64,000 bases of DNA, from assembly GCF_964656455.1 (NCBI RefSeq), contig NC_135720.1, positions 105,722,696-105,786,695 on the forward strand, read 5' to 3'. How positions within the stretch are numbered: the first letter of the stretch is position 1; each line of letters begins with the position of its first letter. The notes under the pieces were generated by a model. The model worked only from the letters and a program-made list of their open reading frames with translations, did not search any database and was not told the DNA's origin. A program made the position numbers and the translations under genes. Below are positions 54,701-64,000 of the stretch, piece by piece. Source of the DNA: Halichoerus grypus. Taxonomy: Eukaryota > Chordata > Mammalia > Carnivora > Phocidae.

Positions 54701-57402
54701 CACACACATACACCCCCCCCCACATGCACTTGCCTGCACTCACACACACATTCTCCCTCACCTCCCGGCTCAGGCTGTCTTCACCCATGGGACGCCCATT
54801 GAGCCTGGCACAGCGGAGCAGGTACCTGTGGGCCTCCTCCACACGGCCCCGGGTCAGAAGCCAGCGTGCAGACTCAGGCACCCACCTGGGGGACAGCAGG
54901 AGGGCCTTCAGGCAGAGTCAGCACCCGCAGCCACATCTCCCTCCTGCGCATACCACAGTCTGTCATCCTCCAGGCCCTTGCTCATGCAGTCCCTCAACAT
55001 GACCCAAACCCTCCTCCCCTGATGAACTTTGACTCATCCTTTAAGGCCCAGCTTAAAAGCCACCTCCTCCCACACTGCCTTGCCCAGGCCTAGGTCCACC
55101 ACAGCCGAGAATTCCCTTCTCTATTCAACTGGATTGCTATCATTCCCGAGACCTCAGCCCCCAGCATCAGCCACCCACTTCTCCCACAGGTGACAGGAGG
55201 GCATAGGATGGAGGAGAGACAGACATACAGAAATCCCCAAAGGGCATCAAAAGCCAGTTCATTTTGGGGAGGTGATGAAATGCCCACCCTGCCTGGCTTC
55301 CTACCCTCCTGCTTGGGCTCCCTACCCCTGTGCTGGCCCTGTCTCTCCATCCCTGTCTCTCTTGTCCCTGCTTCAACCATCTCTATCTGTCCCTCTGAAT
55401 CCGCCTTTCAGTCCTGGTCTCTGTCACTTTCTACCTCTCACTGATTCTGTCTCTGTCTCTCCACAGTCTCTCTATATGTTGTCCTGTGTTTCTCTGCTTC
55501 TCATGTCCGGTGCCATCTTCTTTGTATTGGTTGGTCTCTCGTTCTCTCTTTTTCCGTTTCTCGGTCGCTGACGTTCTCTTTCTCTTCATCTCTCAGTCAC
55601 TCTGTATTCGAATCTCAGCCTCTGATTAATTCTGTCTCTGACTTCCTCTATCACCCACTCCCGAGCTGCCCACAGTCCTCACCAGAGGCTGAGGATGCCT
55701 GGGGCACAAGGCAGAGTGACAGCCAGCAGAAGCCATCGCCAGTCCCGTATCAGGTACCCGACCAGTGCCAACAGCATCACGCCCACTGTCCAGAAGGTGC
55801 CGCTCAGGACACCTGCCACGGTGCGGTGCCCCACGTCCAGCCATTCCATTTCTGGGCCCAGGGCAGGAACCAGAGACAGGAAGAAAGTTAGCAAGAACCA
55901 GATGGGCTCAGTCTCAGCCTTGACAACTGCCTCCCTCCAGTCTTCTAGGCCCTGCCCGTCCTTTGCCTGCCTCACCCAGTGGCATCACGATGATGGTGAA
56001 GCCAGCCAGGGCTGCGCCAGTGAGGGTGCGGGTGATGACAAACATGACGTAGCTGACTGAGGCTGCAGATGCCAGGCCTAGCACCAGGGAGCTCACGTAG
56101 GCCACCAGCAGCAGACGGCGCCGCCCAAACCTGCACGGGGGTCATGCAGGGGCAGCTCCCTGTAGAGGGGAGGTCCTGCGACAGAGGTAGACCAAGCCCT
56201 ACCCCAACTAGTGGGAGAGGGCTCCCCACCCACTCCCTCGTTGCCCCCCCCACTGCACCCCACCTGTCAGACAGGTATCCGAAGGCCACGGCTCCCACCA
56301 GCACACCAGCAAAGAAGAAAGTGGAAGTGGCTTTGTTCAGGCCTTTCTGTTCGCACACAAGGTCCCACTGCAGGGACAAACAGGGAGGGGCCTCCCATGG
56401 GCACAGGCCCTCTCCAGTTAGCACCGACCCTTCCTCTCCAGACTCTGGGGCCTTCTGAGGTCAGTGGTTCCATCCTGGTACCTCCACGTCAGATAATAAA
56501 CCCTCAACTATTTACACCCCACCTTGAGGGGTAAGAGACTTTGCCCCTCCCCAGTCCTGCAGCCTCAGCTTCTTTCCACGGAGGGCCTTCACTTTGACAA
56601 CAGGTCTGCTCCTCTCCAGACAGGCTGCCCCCATCTACGTTCACCTCTAGAAGGATTATATAAATCCCAGACCTGGGGCCAAAAAGAATAAGACAAAGAA
56701 GGCCTGTGTCGTTTCTCCTCCTACTACTATAGAAAACCCTTCTCAACTCTCTCTCCGCCAGCTCCCTGGAGCCGTCTTAGCCCTTCCCTCCCTTAACACC
56801 TCCCAATTGATAATAGCAGCTCCCGGGTATGGGCTCCTTACTGCAGGCCAGGAACGAAGCTCACTGCTTTAAATTCATAGATCCCATCTACAGATAGGTA
56901 AACTGAGACTCTAAGAAGTAAGGCAATGTGTCTCATGCCCACATAGTCATCACCCAAGGCAGTGGCAGGCGCATCCCACTCATGTGCCCCCAGGCTTGCA
57001 CTCAGGTACCTCGGTTGCGATGGTGGAGGAGAACTCAGAGCGGTCGTAGTCCCAGCCCTGAGGGCAGGGCGCTGTGGAGGGCTCACCCTCCAGCTGCCCA
57101 GGGCTCTGACCCGCTCCCCAAAACGTGGTGTTGGGGAGGGCCTGGGAGTGGGTGAAATAGAGGCAGGAGCTGAGGGTGCCATCAGGCTCCTGGGGCAGGT
57201 GGGCCTCCAGCCATGCGTGCTGGTGGCTGAAGTTGGCCGGAGCACCGGGTAGCGCACAGCGGTGGGCAGGTACAGCCGCTAGGAAGACGGGCAGGAGGAA
57301 GTTCATGGGCAGCAGCACCCGGGGCAGGGCCAGCAGGGCCACGTTCCACAGCTGGAAGGGCCCAAAGCTGCCCACCTGGTCTAGCAGCTCCTCAAATCTC
57401 AT
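51653..57402 (-). CDS. SLC22A7: SLC22A7 (OAT2) coding region, exons 1-10 (gene-level entry)
   Basis: SLC22A7 is organic anion transporter 2, a plasma-membrane carrier of liver and kidney that moves organic anions, cGMP and other purine compounds, and, by published work, creatinine. Ten exons join into 1,638 nt, 545 residues plus stop. Family marks: N-terminal [15 protein letters not shown]; a large extracellular loop between TM1 and TM2 with N-glycosylation sequons (NFS, NTT) and several Cys; the MFS motif DRFGRRR after TM2; [41 protein letters not shown] in the central cytoplasmic loop; [19 protein letters not shown]; and [14 protein letters not shown] before the last helices. Compared with remembered human forms (546 and 548 residues) it lacks the optional Ser-Gln after residue 131 and one Lys near the C-terminus. 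No stop or frameshift is present. Confidence 0.97.
52119..52322 (-). CDS. SLC22A7: SLC22A7 exon 9
   Basis: 204 nt, acceptor cctctctccgaacag, donor ggag|gtgtgt. It encodes [22 protein letters not shown]11/12 ([20 protein letters not shown]) and ends IQDVER. The donor (gtgtgt) is the weakest of this gene. Confidence 0.93.
52734..52946 (+). mobile_element. older Can-SINE in SLC22A7 intron 8 (antisense to the gene)
   Basis: ggcgcctgggtggctaagtc head, diverged middle, CT-rich region and gaatagaatctttt tail; flanks gggcaccaggg and gggccccagg. Confidence 0.88.
53211..53243. repeat. TG microsatellite in SLC22A7 intron 8
   Basis: (TG)n with one GAG interruption, about 33 nt; CA-rich on the transcript strand, 73-105 nt after the exon 8 donor. 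Confidence 0.95.
53316..53424 (-). CDS. SLC22A7: SLC22A7 exon 8
   Basis: 109 nt, acceptor ccttttcttccag, donor ctcag|gtgagg. It encodes [20 protein letters not shown] then [15 protein letters not shown] (TM10 and the conserved SELYPT motif). A TG repeat (CA on the transcript strand) lies about 75 nt into the next intron. Confidence 0.95.
53586..53800 (-). CDS. SLC22A7: SLC22A7 exon 7
   Basis: 215 nt, acceptor cccccttcag, donor tccg|gtgagc. It encodes [22 protein letters not shown]8 ([18 protein letters not shown]) and TM9 ([17 protein letters not shown]). Confidence 0.95.
54312..54421 (-). CDS. SLC22A7: SLC22A7 exon 6
   Basis: 110 nt, acceptor ccttctctcctgccag, donor atgtg|gtgagg. It encodes [20 protein letters not shown] then [16 protein letters not shown], the end of the cytoplasmic loop and the start of TM7. 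Confidence 0.95.
54762..54885 (-). CDS. SLC22A7: SLC22A7 exon 5
   Basis: 124 nt, acceptor ctgctgtcccccag, donor gag|gtgagg. It encodes [20 protein letters not shown] then [20 protein letters not shown] and Glu, the start of the long cytoplasmic loop. Confidence 0.95.
54940..55170. repeat. L2-like repeat in SLC22A7 intron 4
   Basis: ctcatcctttaaggcccagc and ccacctcctcccacactgcc are typical phrases of reversed L2 sequence. Approximate limits. Confidence 0.5.
55683..55851 (-). CDS. SLC22A7: SLC22A7 exon 4
   Basis: 169 nt, acceptor ccctgggcccag, donor ctctg|gtgagg. It encodes [22 protein letters not shown]5 ([12 protein letters not shown]) and TM6 ([19 protein letters not shown]), ending inside a Trp codon. 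Confidence 0.95.
55976..56130 (-). CDS. SLC22A7: SLC22A7 exon 3
   Basis: 155 nt, acceptor gacccccgtgcag, donor ctgg|gtgagg. It encodes [20 protein letters not shown] (MFS motif and TM3) and [20 protein letters not shown] (TM4) to MPL. Confidence 0.95.
56264..56367 (-). CDS. SLC22A7: SLC22A7 exon 2
   Basis: 104 nt, acceptor ccctgtttgtccctgcag, donor ag|gtgggg. It encodes [34 protein letters not shown] (TM2) and two bases of Arg. No AG lies six bases before the acceptor, so the alternative Ser-Gln form known in human is not possible here. Confidence 0.95.
57010..57402 (-). CDS. SLC22A7: SLC22A7 exon 1 (start codon)
   Basis: 393 nt, donor gag|gtacct. It begins [20 protein letters not shown] at the only in-frame ATG near the family start; residue 2 is Arg where human has Gly, as I recall. 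It covers TM1 ([20 protein letters not shown]) and most of the first extracellular loop, including NFS and NTT sequons, and ends FSSTIATE. Confidence 0.95.
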
Positions 57403-57454
57403 GCCGCCCACCCACCAGCGGTTCTCAGTGTGGCCTTCCTCTGTAGGGCTCAGG

Positions 57455-57480
57455 GCAGCACTTGGACCCTTGGACTCTGG
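57455..57480 (-). promoter_or_regulatory. possible nuclear-receptor (HNF4-like) site before SLC22A7
   Basis: On the gene strand, agtccaagggtcca lies about 60-75 nt before the start codon: two AGTCCA/GGTCCA half-sites. HNF4-alpha control of human SLC22A7 through a direct-repeat element is published. The half-site spacing here is 2 rather than 1, so the match is imperfect and its position may even be within the 5' UTR. Confidence 0.25.
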
Positions 57481-57890
57481 AGGCGGGAGCAGTTAGACTG
57501 AAGAGCAGAGAGCCTGCAGGCAGAATCCAGCCCTGGGGGCTGGGCCAGGACTGGGCCCTCCCTGATCACCAGGTCTTCAGGGATCCCTGCCTGTAGGGTC
57601 CAGAGCCTGGGGGAGGGGCCGCCATCCATTCAGAAGTCACTGACTCTGTGGCTCTGGGACTTACAGATCGGTGCTCAGGGACCAAGTGGGCTAGTCTCGG
57701 GTTGCCATGTTGGGGTAGCTGGGTGTGTGGGAAGGGAGCGCCTAGACTCCAAGACTTCCTAAGAGGAGGAGTCCTCTGGGGCATGGTGACAACTCTCCTG
57801 GGATGCCCTTTGTTCTATGGAAGATTTAAGTCAGCCTTACCTAATGAAGGCACAGCTTGCCTGGGCCCCCAGGATTCCAGACTGAGGGCC
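57481..57890. other. upstream region of SLC22A7
   Basis: No exon or TATA box recognised; promoter presumed here or nearer the start codon. No repeat seen. Confidence 0.4.
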
Positions 57891-58063
57891 AGGGGGCGCC
57901 TGGGGGGGCTCAGTTGGTTAAGCATCCAACAGGTGATTTCGGCTCAGGTCATCATCTCATGGATCATTCAGCAGGGCGTCTGCTTCTCTCCCTCTGCCCC
58001 TCCCCTCACTCACTCTCTCTCTCTCCATCTCAAATAAATAAATAAATCTTTTTTTAAAAAGGG
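57891..58063 (+). mobile_element. diverged Can-SINE
   Basis: gcgcctgggggggctcagtt head with a poly-G change, shortened middle, aaataaataaataaatcttt tail. Confidence 0.88.
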
Positions 58064-58070
58064 TGGGGGG

Positions 58071-58252
58071 TGGCACCTGGGTGGCTCACTGCCTTTGGCT
58101 CTGGTTGTGATCCCAGGACCCTGGTATTGGGCCCCGGGTCTGCCTCCCGGCTCAGTGGGGAGCCTGCTTGCTTCTCCCTCTCCCTCTGCCTGCCATTCCC
58201 CCTGCTTGTGCGCTCTATCTTAAATACATACATACATACATACATACATACT
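58071..58252 (+). mobile_element. diverged Can-SINE with ATAC microsatellite tail
   Basis: Directly follows the previous SINE. Head lacks the tcagttggttaagcgt part; the tail is catacata repeated about seven times instead of aaataaa. Confidence 0.88.
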
Positions 58253-59157
58253 GAAGGCCAGGCCCTGACCAGGTGAAGAGTTCTTTCTGCTGAGCCACAA
58301 AGCCGCCATATACCCTTAGGCCCCCAGCTGGAGCCTTATGCCCTGGCCTGAGACACACCTGGAACTGCCTGGGCAGCCTGGTCCATCTGGGTGATCCCAG
58401 ACCCATCACTCTCCCACTTCCCATACACATAGTCCCTCCTGCCTGCCCCCCTGCCCCTATTTTCGGAGCTTCCCCTTGGGGGATTGGGTGGGTAGGGAAA
58501 GAGAGGGCTCGCCATGGTCCCGCCATGGGTACCTGCAATGCCGAAGACTCAGGGTTTGTCTGATCTTCTACATTCAGTTCTTATTCACGGAGTCTGCAGC
58601 AAAAGCACGGCAGAGGCCAGCAATATCAGGTTTATTCTGATCTGCTTCTCCGAACTCTGGGTTCGCAGAGCTGGGAGGACGTCAGATTTTTTTCTAAGGG
58701 CTCCAGATTTCTAAGCAAATAGACTCCCCCCAAAAAGTGTGAAAACCCCTAGTCTAATCTAGCCCTCACTTTGAACAGCTAAGGAAATGGGGGTGGGGGG
58801 TGCTTGCTGGGGCCACACAGTGGCACAGCTGGAGAGAGGACCAGGACCCCTGCCTCTGGCCCAGGCCTTTGGCCCAAGCTGCTGGGCTCCCTGAGAAAGC
58901 TCCAGAAGGGAACTAACTCAGTGACACGGTGTGTGGTCAGGGTGGTGCTAATAGCACGGGAGCGAGGGCAGCGGCAGGAGGCGATCATAGTAAGATAACC
59001 CAAGCCTTCTGCAGAGCACCCAGATGGCTCCACACAGCCCCTGCTCTCAGGGAGCGCACAGTCCAGCGGGAGGGTTCAAACCAGGTGAACAAACCTCCTG
59101 GCCTCCGGTGTCACCCCTCTCAGCCCACTCTCTACACACCTGCCACAGTGGACATTT
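58253..59157. other. intergenic sequence
   Basis: No gene or repeat that I can name. Confidence 0.4.
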
Positions 59158-59366
59158 TATTTTATTTTATAACATTTTATTTATTTATTTATTTATTTGA
59201 CAGAGAGAGACATAGTGAGAGCAGGAACACAAGCAGGGGGAGTGGGAGAGGGAGAAGCAGGCCTCCCGCTGAGCAGGGAGCCCGATGCGGGGCTCGATCC
59301 CAGGACCCTGGGATCATGACCTGAGCCGAAGGCGGACGCTTAACGACTGAGCCACCCAGGCGCCCC
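59158..59366 (-). mobile_element. Can-SINE
   Basis: Reverse copy with long ttta-rich end; flanks cacagtggacattttatt and cacagtggacaatttaaa. Confidence 0.93.
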
Positions 59367-59771
59367 CACAGTGGACAATTTAAAACCCAAAGCTGACAGG
59401 ACAATGGCTTGGGGCAAAGCCCCCCCTGCTGGAGGGTGAAAGCCCAGCTCCTTCCTTTGGCCCACACGATTCTCCCAAAGCTTGGCGCCCCCCTCAGCCT
59501 CCTCCTGGCCCTTCCACGGCATCCCTACTTCCCTCCAGTTCCCCAAACACACCAGCCTGTCGGCACCTCACACCTTGGTGCGGTCCCCTGGACAGCCTTG
59601 GCCTCTCCCTCTTGTTCACCTGATGGCTGCCCAAGCTGCCCTGGAGACCAGTTCAGGAGGGACACAACCCCTGCCCCTCTTGCTCTCACCGACGTGTGAC
59701 CTCTACACTGTTGGTTCCTCCCTCATTTAATACCACATAATCATATCATTTATGTAAAAATATAAAATACC

Positions 59772-59900
59772 AGGGCACCTGGCTGTCTCCGTTGGTAGAG
59801 CATTCGACTCTTGATCTCAGGGTCAGGAGTTCAAGCCCCATGTTGGGCGTAGAACCTACTTAAAATACAAATAAGTAAATATAAATAAATACGAATAAAC
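59772..59900 (+). mobile_element. old short Can-SINE relative
   Basis: gcacctggctgtctccgttg body, gttcaagccccatgttgggc, tail of taaataaata repeats. Confidence 0.82.
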
Positions 59901-60765
59901 AAGTAAAATACCACATTCCTTTGCAGCTTAGAGAACTAAGTTTTGCGGACATCTTACCTCTGTGGTCCATCCAGCGGCTCCATGGGGAGCACTCTGAAGT
60001 TTTCACAGCCAAAGAAACCGCCAATGAGGCCAAGTCTGGGCATTGGCTGTGGTGCATTTTTGGGGGTTTTTTTTCCCCCACAATGGGAATTTCTCTCCTA
60101 CCGTAACATGAGAAAGAGCTGATAGTCAGATAGTGGTTATCTCTCCCCTTATGCATTGGCTCCTAAGAAACTCAGATCTGAATCTTAGCCCCTTTCTATA
60201 GAGAGTGATTTGGTATTAACTGTACTCCTGGCTTCATCTTACTCCCTGCCCCCACCTCATATGGCATCTCTCCTCTCTAATGTCATCAAGGAGTGGTGGT
60301 GACAGTGACCATGATGTTTGGAGGCAGATGATGGAACTAGACAGGCAAGGTTTGAAATGCCAAGGGTCTAACCAGAGGGCAGATCAGCTCTAAATCACCA
60401 GTTGAGAGCTTGTTTTTAACTATCCTCATTCCTCTCCAACCTGGGAATCCAAACCTGAGCTCAGAGGCCAAGCTGGAGGAAGCATTCATTTATACCAGAC
60501 TAGATGAGAAGGAGAGCCTTGTGCACTGGAAAAAAATAGCAACTCCTTAGTTGAAATTATTGCTAGAACTGTTGGAGGGTTTGGGGAAGAATAAATTCCT
60601 AGGATAAACATTTCCCTATTTGGGATTGCTTGCAATATGGACTTCATACACTTCAGGACTTCTTATCCTTTTGTCCCTCTCCACATTGAGTGACCTCAGA
60701 TGACCTCCCCATCTTAGTTGGGGCTTCACTGACCATTAACCATGGCTGCAACCCATGTAATTATT
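59901..60765. other. intergenic sequence
   Basis: No supported feature. Confidence 0.4.
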
Positions 60766-61265
60766 TCCTACAATGATGATGGTGGTAATGACGGTGGAAT
60801 TCCAACTGATGGTATCGATTGCAGTGATAAGTATGGTGATGGGATGGTGTAATCATGATCGAATGGGAATACTGATGGTAAACTGATGGTGATGGGAGTG
60901 ACTGGGGTAGGGGTAAGGGGTATGGGGCTAGGATAGTGGTAATAGTGATGTGGTTGGTTATAAGGCCGTGGTGGTGACAAGGATTATGTGGTAGATGATA
61001 ATGATGGTGCTGGTGGTCATGATGAAGATGTGTAGGCTCCTTGAGAGCAGGAATCCTATCTCTCTAGTTAATCATTATGTCATCAAGGGCTAGTAGCGTT
61101 GATGGTGATGTTGGTGGTGGTGGTGGTAATGGAGCCTGGTTTGGGAGAAGGTATCTGTGATTTGAGTAATGATGGTGCTGGCAAGAGAGTTAGAGGTGGG
61201 TAATGGATGTAGAGATGGTGATTGTGGTAAAAATTGGTGGTGGTGGTAATGGGCGGGATGTTATG
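60766..61265. repeat. imperfect TGG/TGA/TAA trinucleotide-rich tract
   Basis: About 500 nt dominated by gatggtg, tggtggtaatg and gatgatga units with interruptions (for example gatgttggtggtggtggtgg at 61,102). A decayed, compound simple repeat; it produces spurious Pro/Ser/Thr-rich open frames on the minus strand. Confidence 0.8.
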
Positions 61266-62579
61266 CCACTTTGGGTTTAATGGTATATAGATGAGAAGGA
61301 ATGGAGAAGGTGCCACCTAGAGTTGATGAAAATGGGCTTGTATCATGTGTCCCCCTGACCCATGGCCACATTCCCATGACCATGCAGCCTCCCCTCCCCC
61401 ATCACCTCATCACCACGGGCAATGACATCTGCTAAGGACTTGAAGATCATCCTGACCATCCTTCAGTCTGGGGTTGGTCTCGGCTCTTATTCTGACCTTG
61501 ACTCTTGATTAGCCAGTGGGAGAATCTCAGCAGGCCCCTGTGGCTGTTGATGAGAGGCACACCCTCCACACTCCCACCCTGTCCCTCTTCTCCAGGGTAA
61601 TCCCCAAGGGTCTCTTTCTACTAATAAAGCCCCCTCCAATGTCCTTGATCTTATGGCCCCTCTCTAGCCCCTGACTGAGCAACCTCGATGAAGTCACTTA
61701 TTTCTCTGTGCCCCTGTCCTCAGAGCACTCTGGGCCATAGGACAGAAAAGAGAAGTCTCTTTCTTGGGAAGTAGGGAGAAGGTCAGCCAGGACCTGGGCA
61801 GGTCCTCAGCCACGGAGCATCAGGTAGGCTCTGACAGCTGTGTTGGACCTCAGGAGGTGAGCGTGCCTGGCAGGCCTCAGGCTTGGGGAGTGAGGAGGGC
61901 ACAGATTCTCTATAACCCTCTAAAGCTGTCCTCCTTGGGACAGCCTACCCCTGTCTCGGGCCTGGTGCCACCGCCCTTCACTCCTCCCTCTACTCCTCGA
62001 TTCACACCTGTAACCACCACACGGAACCACACGCAGCTCTCACGCCTCCACACCTGGCCCACACTACTCCTGCCAGGAATGTCCTCTCCGCATCATCAGT
62101 CCAACTTCAGTTCGTCCTTCAAAATTCAGTCTAAGAATCATATCCATCTGAGGGCCTTCCTTGAAGCTCCCAGGCTGGGCCCAGAGTCTCTGCCTGAGTG
62201 CATGTAGCACATGCCAAGTAAAAGTTAATTTAAAACCACCTCCTTGAGGGCACAGTATGCTTTGTCTCAATTCTCTGATAAAGACCCATGTCTGGCATAG
62301 TTTCTGATACATGTGGAGCTCAGCAATGGCCTGAAGGATTAGTTGAATAAATGAATGATTGAAAGAATACTAAATAATGAATGAATAATCCCTGGCATTC
62401 GTTCTCAAAAATAGAACAAGAGACCATTTTTCATCTATTTGATTATTCTGGGGATTTTTCCTAGCACTAGACTTGAAGAGGTAAGCAAAGATTGGAGCCA
62501 GGATGTTAATTCTGACACTATTTGAAATAGTAAAAAGTTGGAAAGAATCTAATGAAAAATCAACTAAGGGACTAGTTAA
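61266..62579. other. intergenic sequence with L2-like relic
   Basis: 62,060-62,350 resembles L2/MIR (ctccttgagggcacagtatg, gttgaataaatgaatgattg). Nothing else recognised. Confidence 0.45.
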
Positions 62580-63240
62580 ATAAATTATGGAACATTCATG
62601 CCATGAACTACTATGTAGCCATTAAAAAGACCGTGAGGATTCTCATACATTACTGGTGGGAATGTAAAATGGCACAACCACTGTGGAAATGTTTGGTAAT
62701 TCCTCAAAATGTTAAACATAAAATTACCAAATGACCCAGCAATCTACTTCTAGGTATTTACCCGAGAGAAATGAAAACATTTGTCCAAACAAACACTTGG
62801 AAAAGAATATTCATAGCAGCATTTTTCATGATAGCCAAAAGTCGATCGACTGATGAATGGATAAAATATGGTCTGTCCACAGAATGGAATATGATTCAGC
62901 CATGAAAAGGAATGAAATACTGATAAATACTACAATAGGGATGAATCTCGAAAACAATGCTAAGTGAAAGATGGCAGTCACAAAGAGTCATATATTGTAT
63001 GAAATGTATTTCATGTATTATATGAAATGTCCAAAATAGACAAATCTATATAGAAACAGAAAGTAGATTAGTAGCTGCCTGGGGCTGAAGGGGTTGGGGA
63101 GATATGGGAGTGAATGCTAATGGATAAGGAGTTTCTTTTGGTGGTGGTAGAACTGTTCTAAAATTGACTGTGGTGATGGCTGCACAACTCTATGAATACA
63201 CTACAAACTATATTTTAAGACATATCGTTGGGCATCAAAA
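62580..63240 (+). mobile_element. L1 3' end, plus orientation
   Basis: tactggtgggaatgtaaaat, aatgacccagcaatctactt, ttcatagcagcatttttcat and ttctaaaattgactgtggtg are L1M 3' region phrases. The reversed counterpart occurs at 4,474 and 46,030. Confidence 0.82.
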
Positions 63241-63321
63241 TTATGTTTCAGAATAACAAGTATAACATGTTCTTCTATTTATGGGGGGGACAGGGAAGGA
63301 GGGAGGGAGAGAACTATTATT

Positions 63322-63517
63322 TTTTTTTAAAGATTGTATTTATTTATCTGACAGAGAGAGAGAGCACGCACAAGCAGGGGGAGCAGGCAGAGGGAAGGGG
63401 AGAAGCAGGCTCCCCACTGAGCAGGGAGCCCGACGCAGGACTCGATCCCAGGACTCTGGAATCATGACCTGAGCCGAAGACAAACACATAACTGACTGAG
63501 CCACCCAGGTGCCCTGC
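63322..63517 (-). mobile_element. Can-SINE
   Basis: Reverse copy; flanks gagagaactattatt and gagagagctattatt. Confidence 0.94.
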
Positions 63518-63545
63518 GAGAGAGCTATTATTGTAAACATAAAAA

Positions 63546-63747
63546 TGGGGTGCCTGGGTGGCTCAGTCAGTTATGCGTCTGCCTTCGGCCCAGGTCATGA
63601 TCTCCAGGTCCTGGGATCGAGCCCCACATCGGGCTCCCTGCTCAGCAGGGAGTCTGCTTCTCCCTCTCCCTCTGCCTCTCCCCACTGCTCCTGCTCTCTC
63701 TCTCACTCTGTATCTCTCTGTCTGAAATGAATTAAAAAAAAAAAAAA
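63546..63747 (+). mobile_element. Can-SINE
   Basis: Plus copy flanked by gtaaacataaaaa at 63,533-63,545 and 63,748-63,760. Confidence 0.95.
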
Positions 63748-63769
63748 GTAAACATAAAAAAGAAGTCAT

Positions 63770-63877
63770 TGGGGAGCCTGGCTGGCTCAGTCAGTAGAGC
63801 ATGTGACTCGATCTCAGGGTTGTGAGTTTGAGCCCCACGTTGGGTATAGAGATTACTTAAAAAATAAAATCTTTAAG
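63770..63877 (+). mobile_element. old short Can-SINE relative
   Basis: gagcctggctggctcagtca, gtttgagccccacgttgggt, tail aaaaaataaaatcttta. Confidence 0.85.
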
Positions 63878-64000
63878 GGAAGCCTAGGTGGCTCAGTCAG
63901 TTGGGCATCTGACTCTTGGTTTCGGCCCAGGTCATGATCTCATTGGTGGTGGGATCAAGCCCCATGTTGAGTCCCCTGTTTGGGAATCCATGCTCAGCAG
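63878..64000 (+). mobile_element. Can-SINE, cut by window end
   Basis: aagcctaggtggctcagtca head directly after the previous SINE's tail; truncated at 64,000. Confidence 0.85.

Noticed and set aside
56368..56424. Extension of SLC22A7 exon 2 upstream to include SLQW
   Set aside because: That frame is intron 1; the pyrimidine-rich cctgtttgtccctgcag is a standard acceptor directly before TGGGAC.
57403..57411. Upstream GTG start for SLC22A7 adding three residues
   Set aside because: The ATG at 57,402 matches the family start (M.FEELL); a GTG start is not expected for this gene.
60768..61316. Pro/Ser/Thr/His-rich minus-strand ORFs
   Set aside because: Direct translation of the imperfect trinucleotide repeat.

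Overview
This window is mammalian nuclear DNA. It carries multi-exon genes with GT-AG introns and a very high density of tRNA-Lys-derived Can-SINEs, whose heads read 'cctgggtggctcag' and whose tails are CT-rich followed by 'aaataaaatctt' and oligo-A. It also has a carnivore-type L1 3' end. Can-SINEs point to Carnivora. The body sequence ('gccttcggctcaggtcatga') is the form I associate with arctoid caniforms (seals, bears, mustelids) rather than dogs or cats; a pinniped or bear is my best guess, not proven. The gene order ZNF318 - CRIP3 - SLC22A7, with SLC22A7 on the opposite strand, matches human 6p21.1 read in reverse.

Positions 1-26,600 hold ZNF318 on the + strand, from intron 1 (exon 1 lies before the window) to the stop codon at 25,903-25,905 and a polyA signal at 26,586. 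Nine coding exons (2-10 by the human count) join in frame to give 2,129 residues. They encode an Arg/Ser-rich N-terminal part, a coiled coil, two matrin/U1-type C2H2 zinc fingers and a long acidic, proline-bearing C-terminal exon. Positions 26,600-47,650 contain no gene I can establish. This stretch holds old L1 sequence in reverse orientation (a largely continuous ruin at about 33,950-40,050, cut by eight SINEs), further L1 and L2-like pieces, and one well-spliced-looking orphan exon candidate at 31,241-31,391.

Positions 47,650-50,690 hold CRIP3 on the + strand. It starts in a small CpG-rich promoter, has eight coding exons and encodes a 204-residue protein with two LIM domains. Positions 51,653-57,402 hold SLC22A7 (OAT2) on the - strand, convergent with CRIP3. 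It has ten coding exons and encodes a 545-residue organic anion transporter of the major facilitator superfamily. From 57,500 to 64,000 there is only intergenic sequence: SINEs, an L1 3' end, an imperfect TGG/GAT-type trinucleotide-rich tract and L2-like relics.

The three genes do not form a functional pathway: a nuclear zinc-finger regulator, a small LIM protein and a liver/kidney transporter are simply syntenic neighbours. I found no bacterial-style system, CRISPR array, RNA gene or intact transposon. The points most worth checking are the possible downstream ZNF318 exon, an upstream ORF whose stop overlaps the CRIP3 start codon, two small coding losses in SLC22A7 relative to human, and several closely spaced inverted SINE pairs beside ZNF318 exons.
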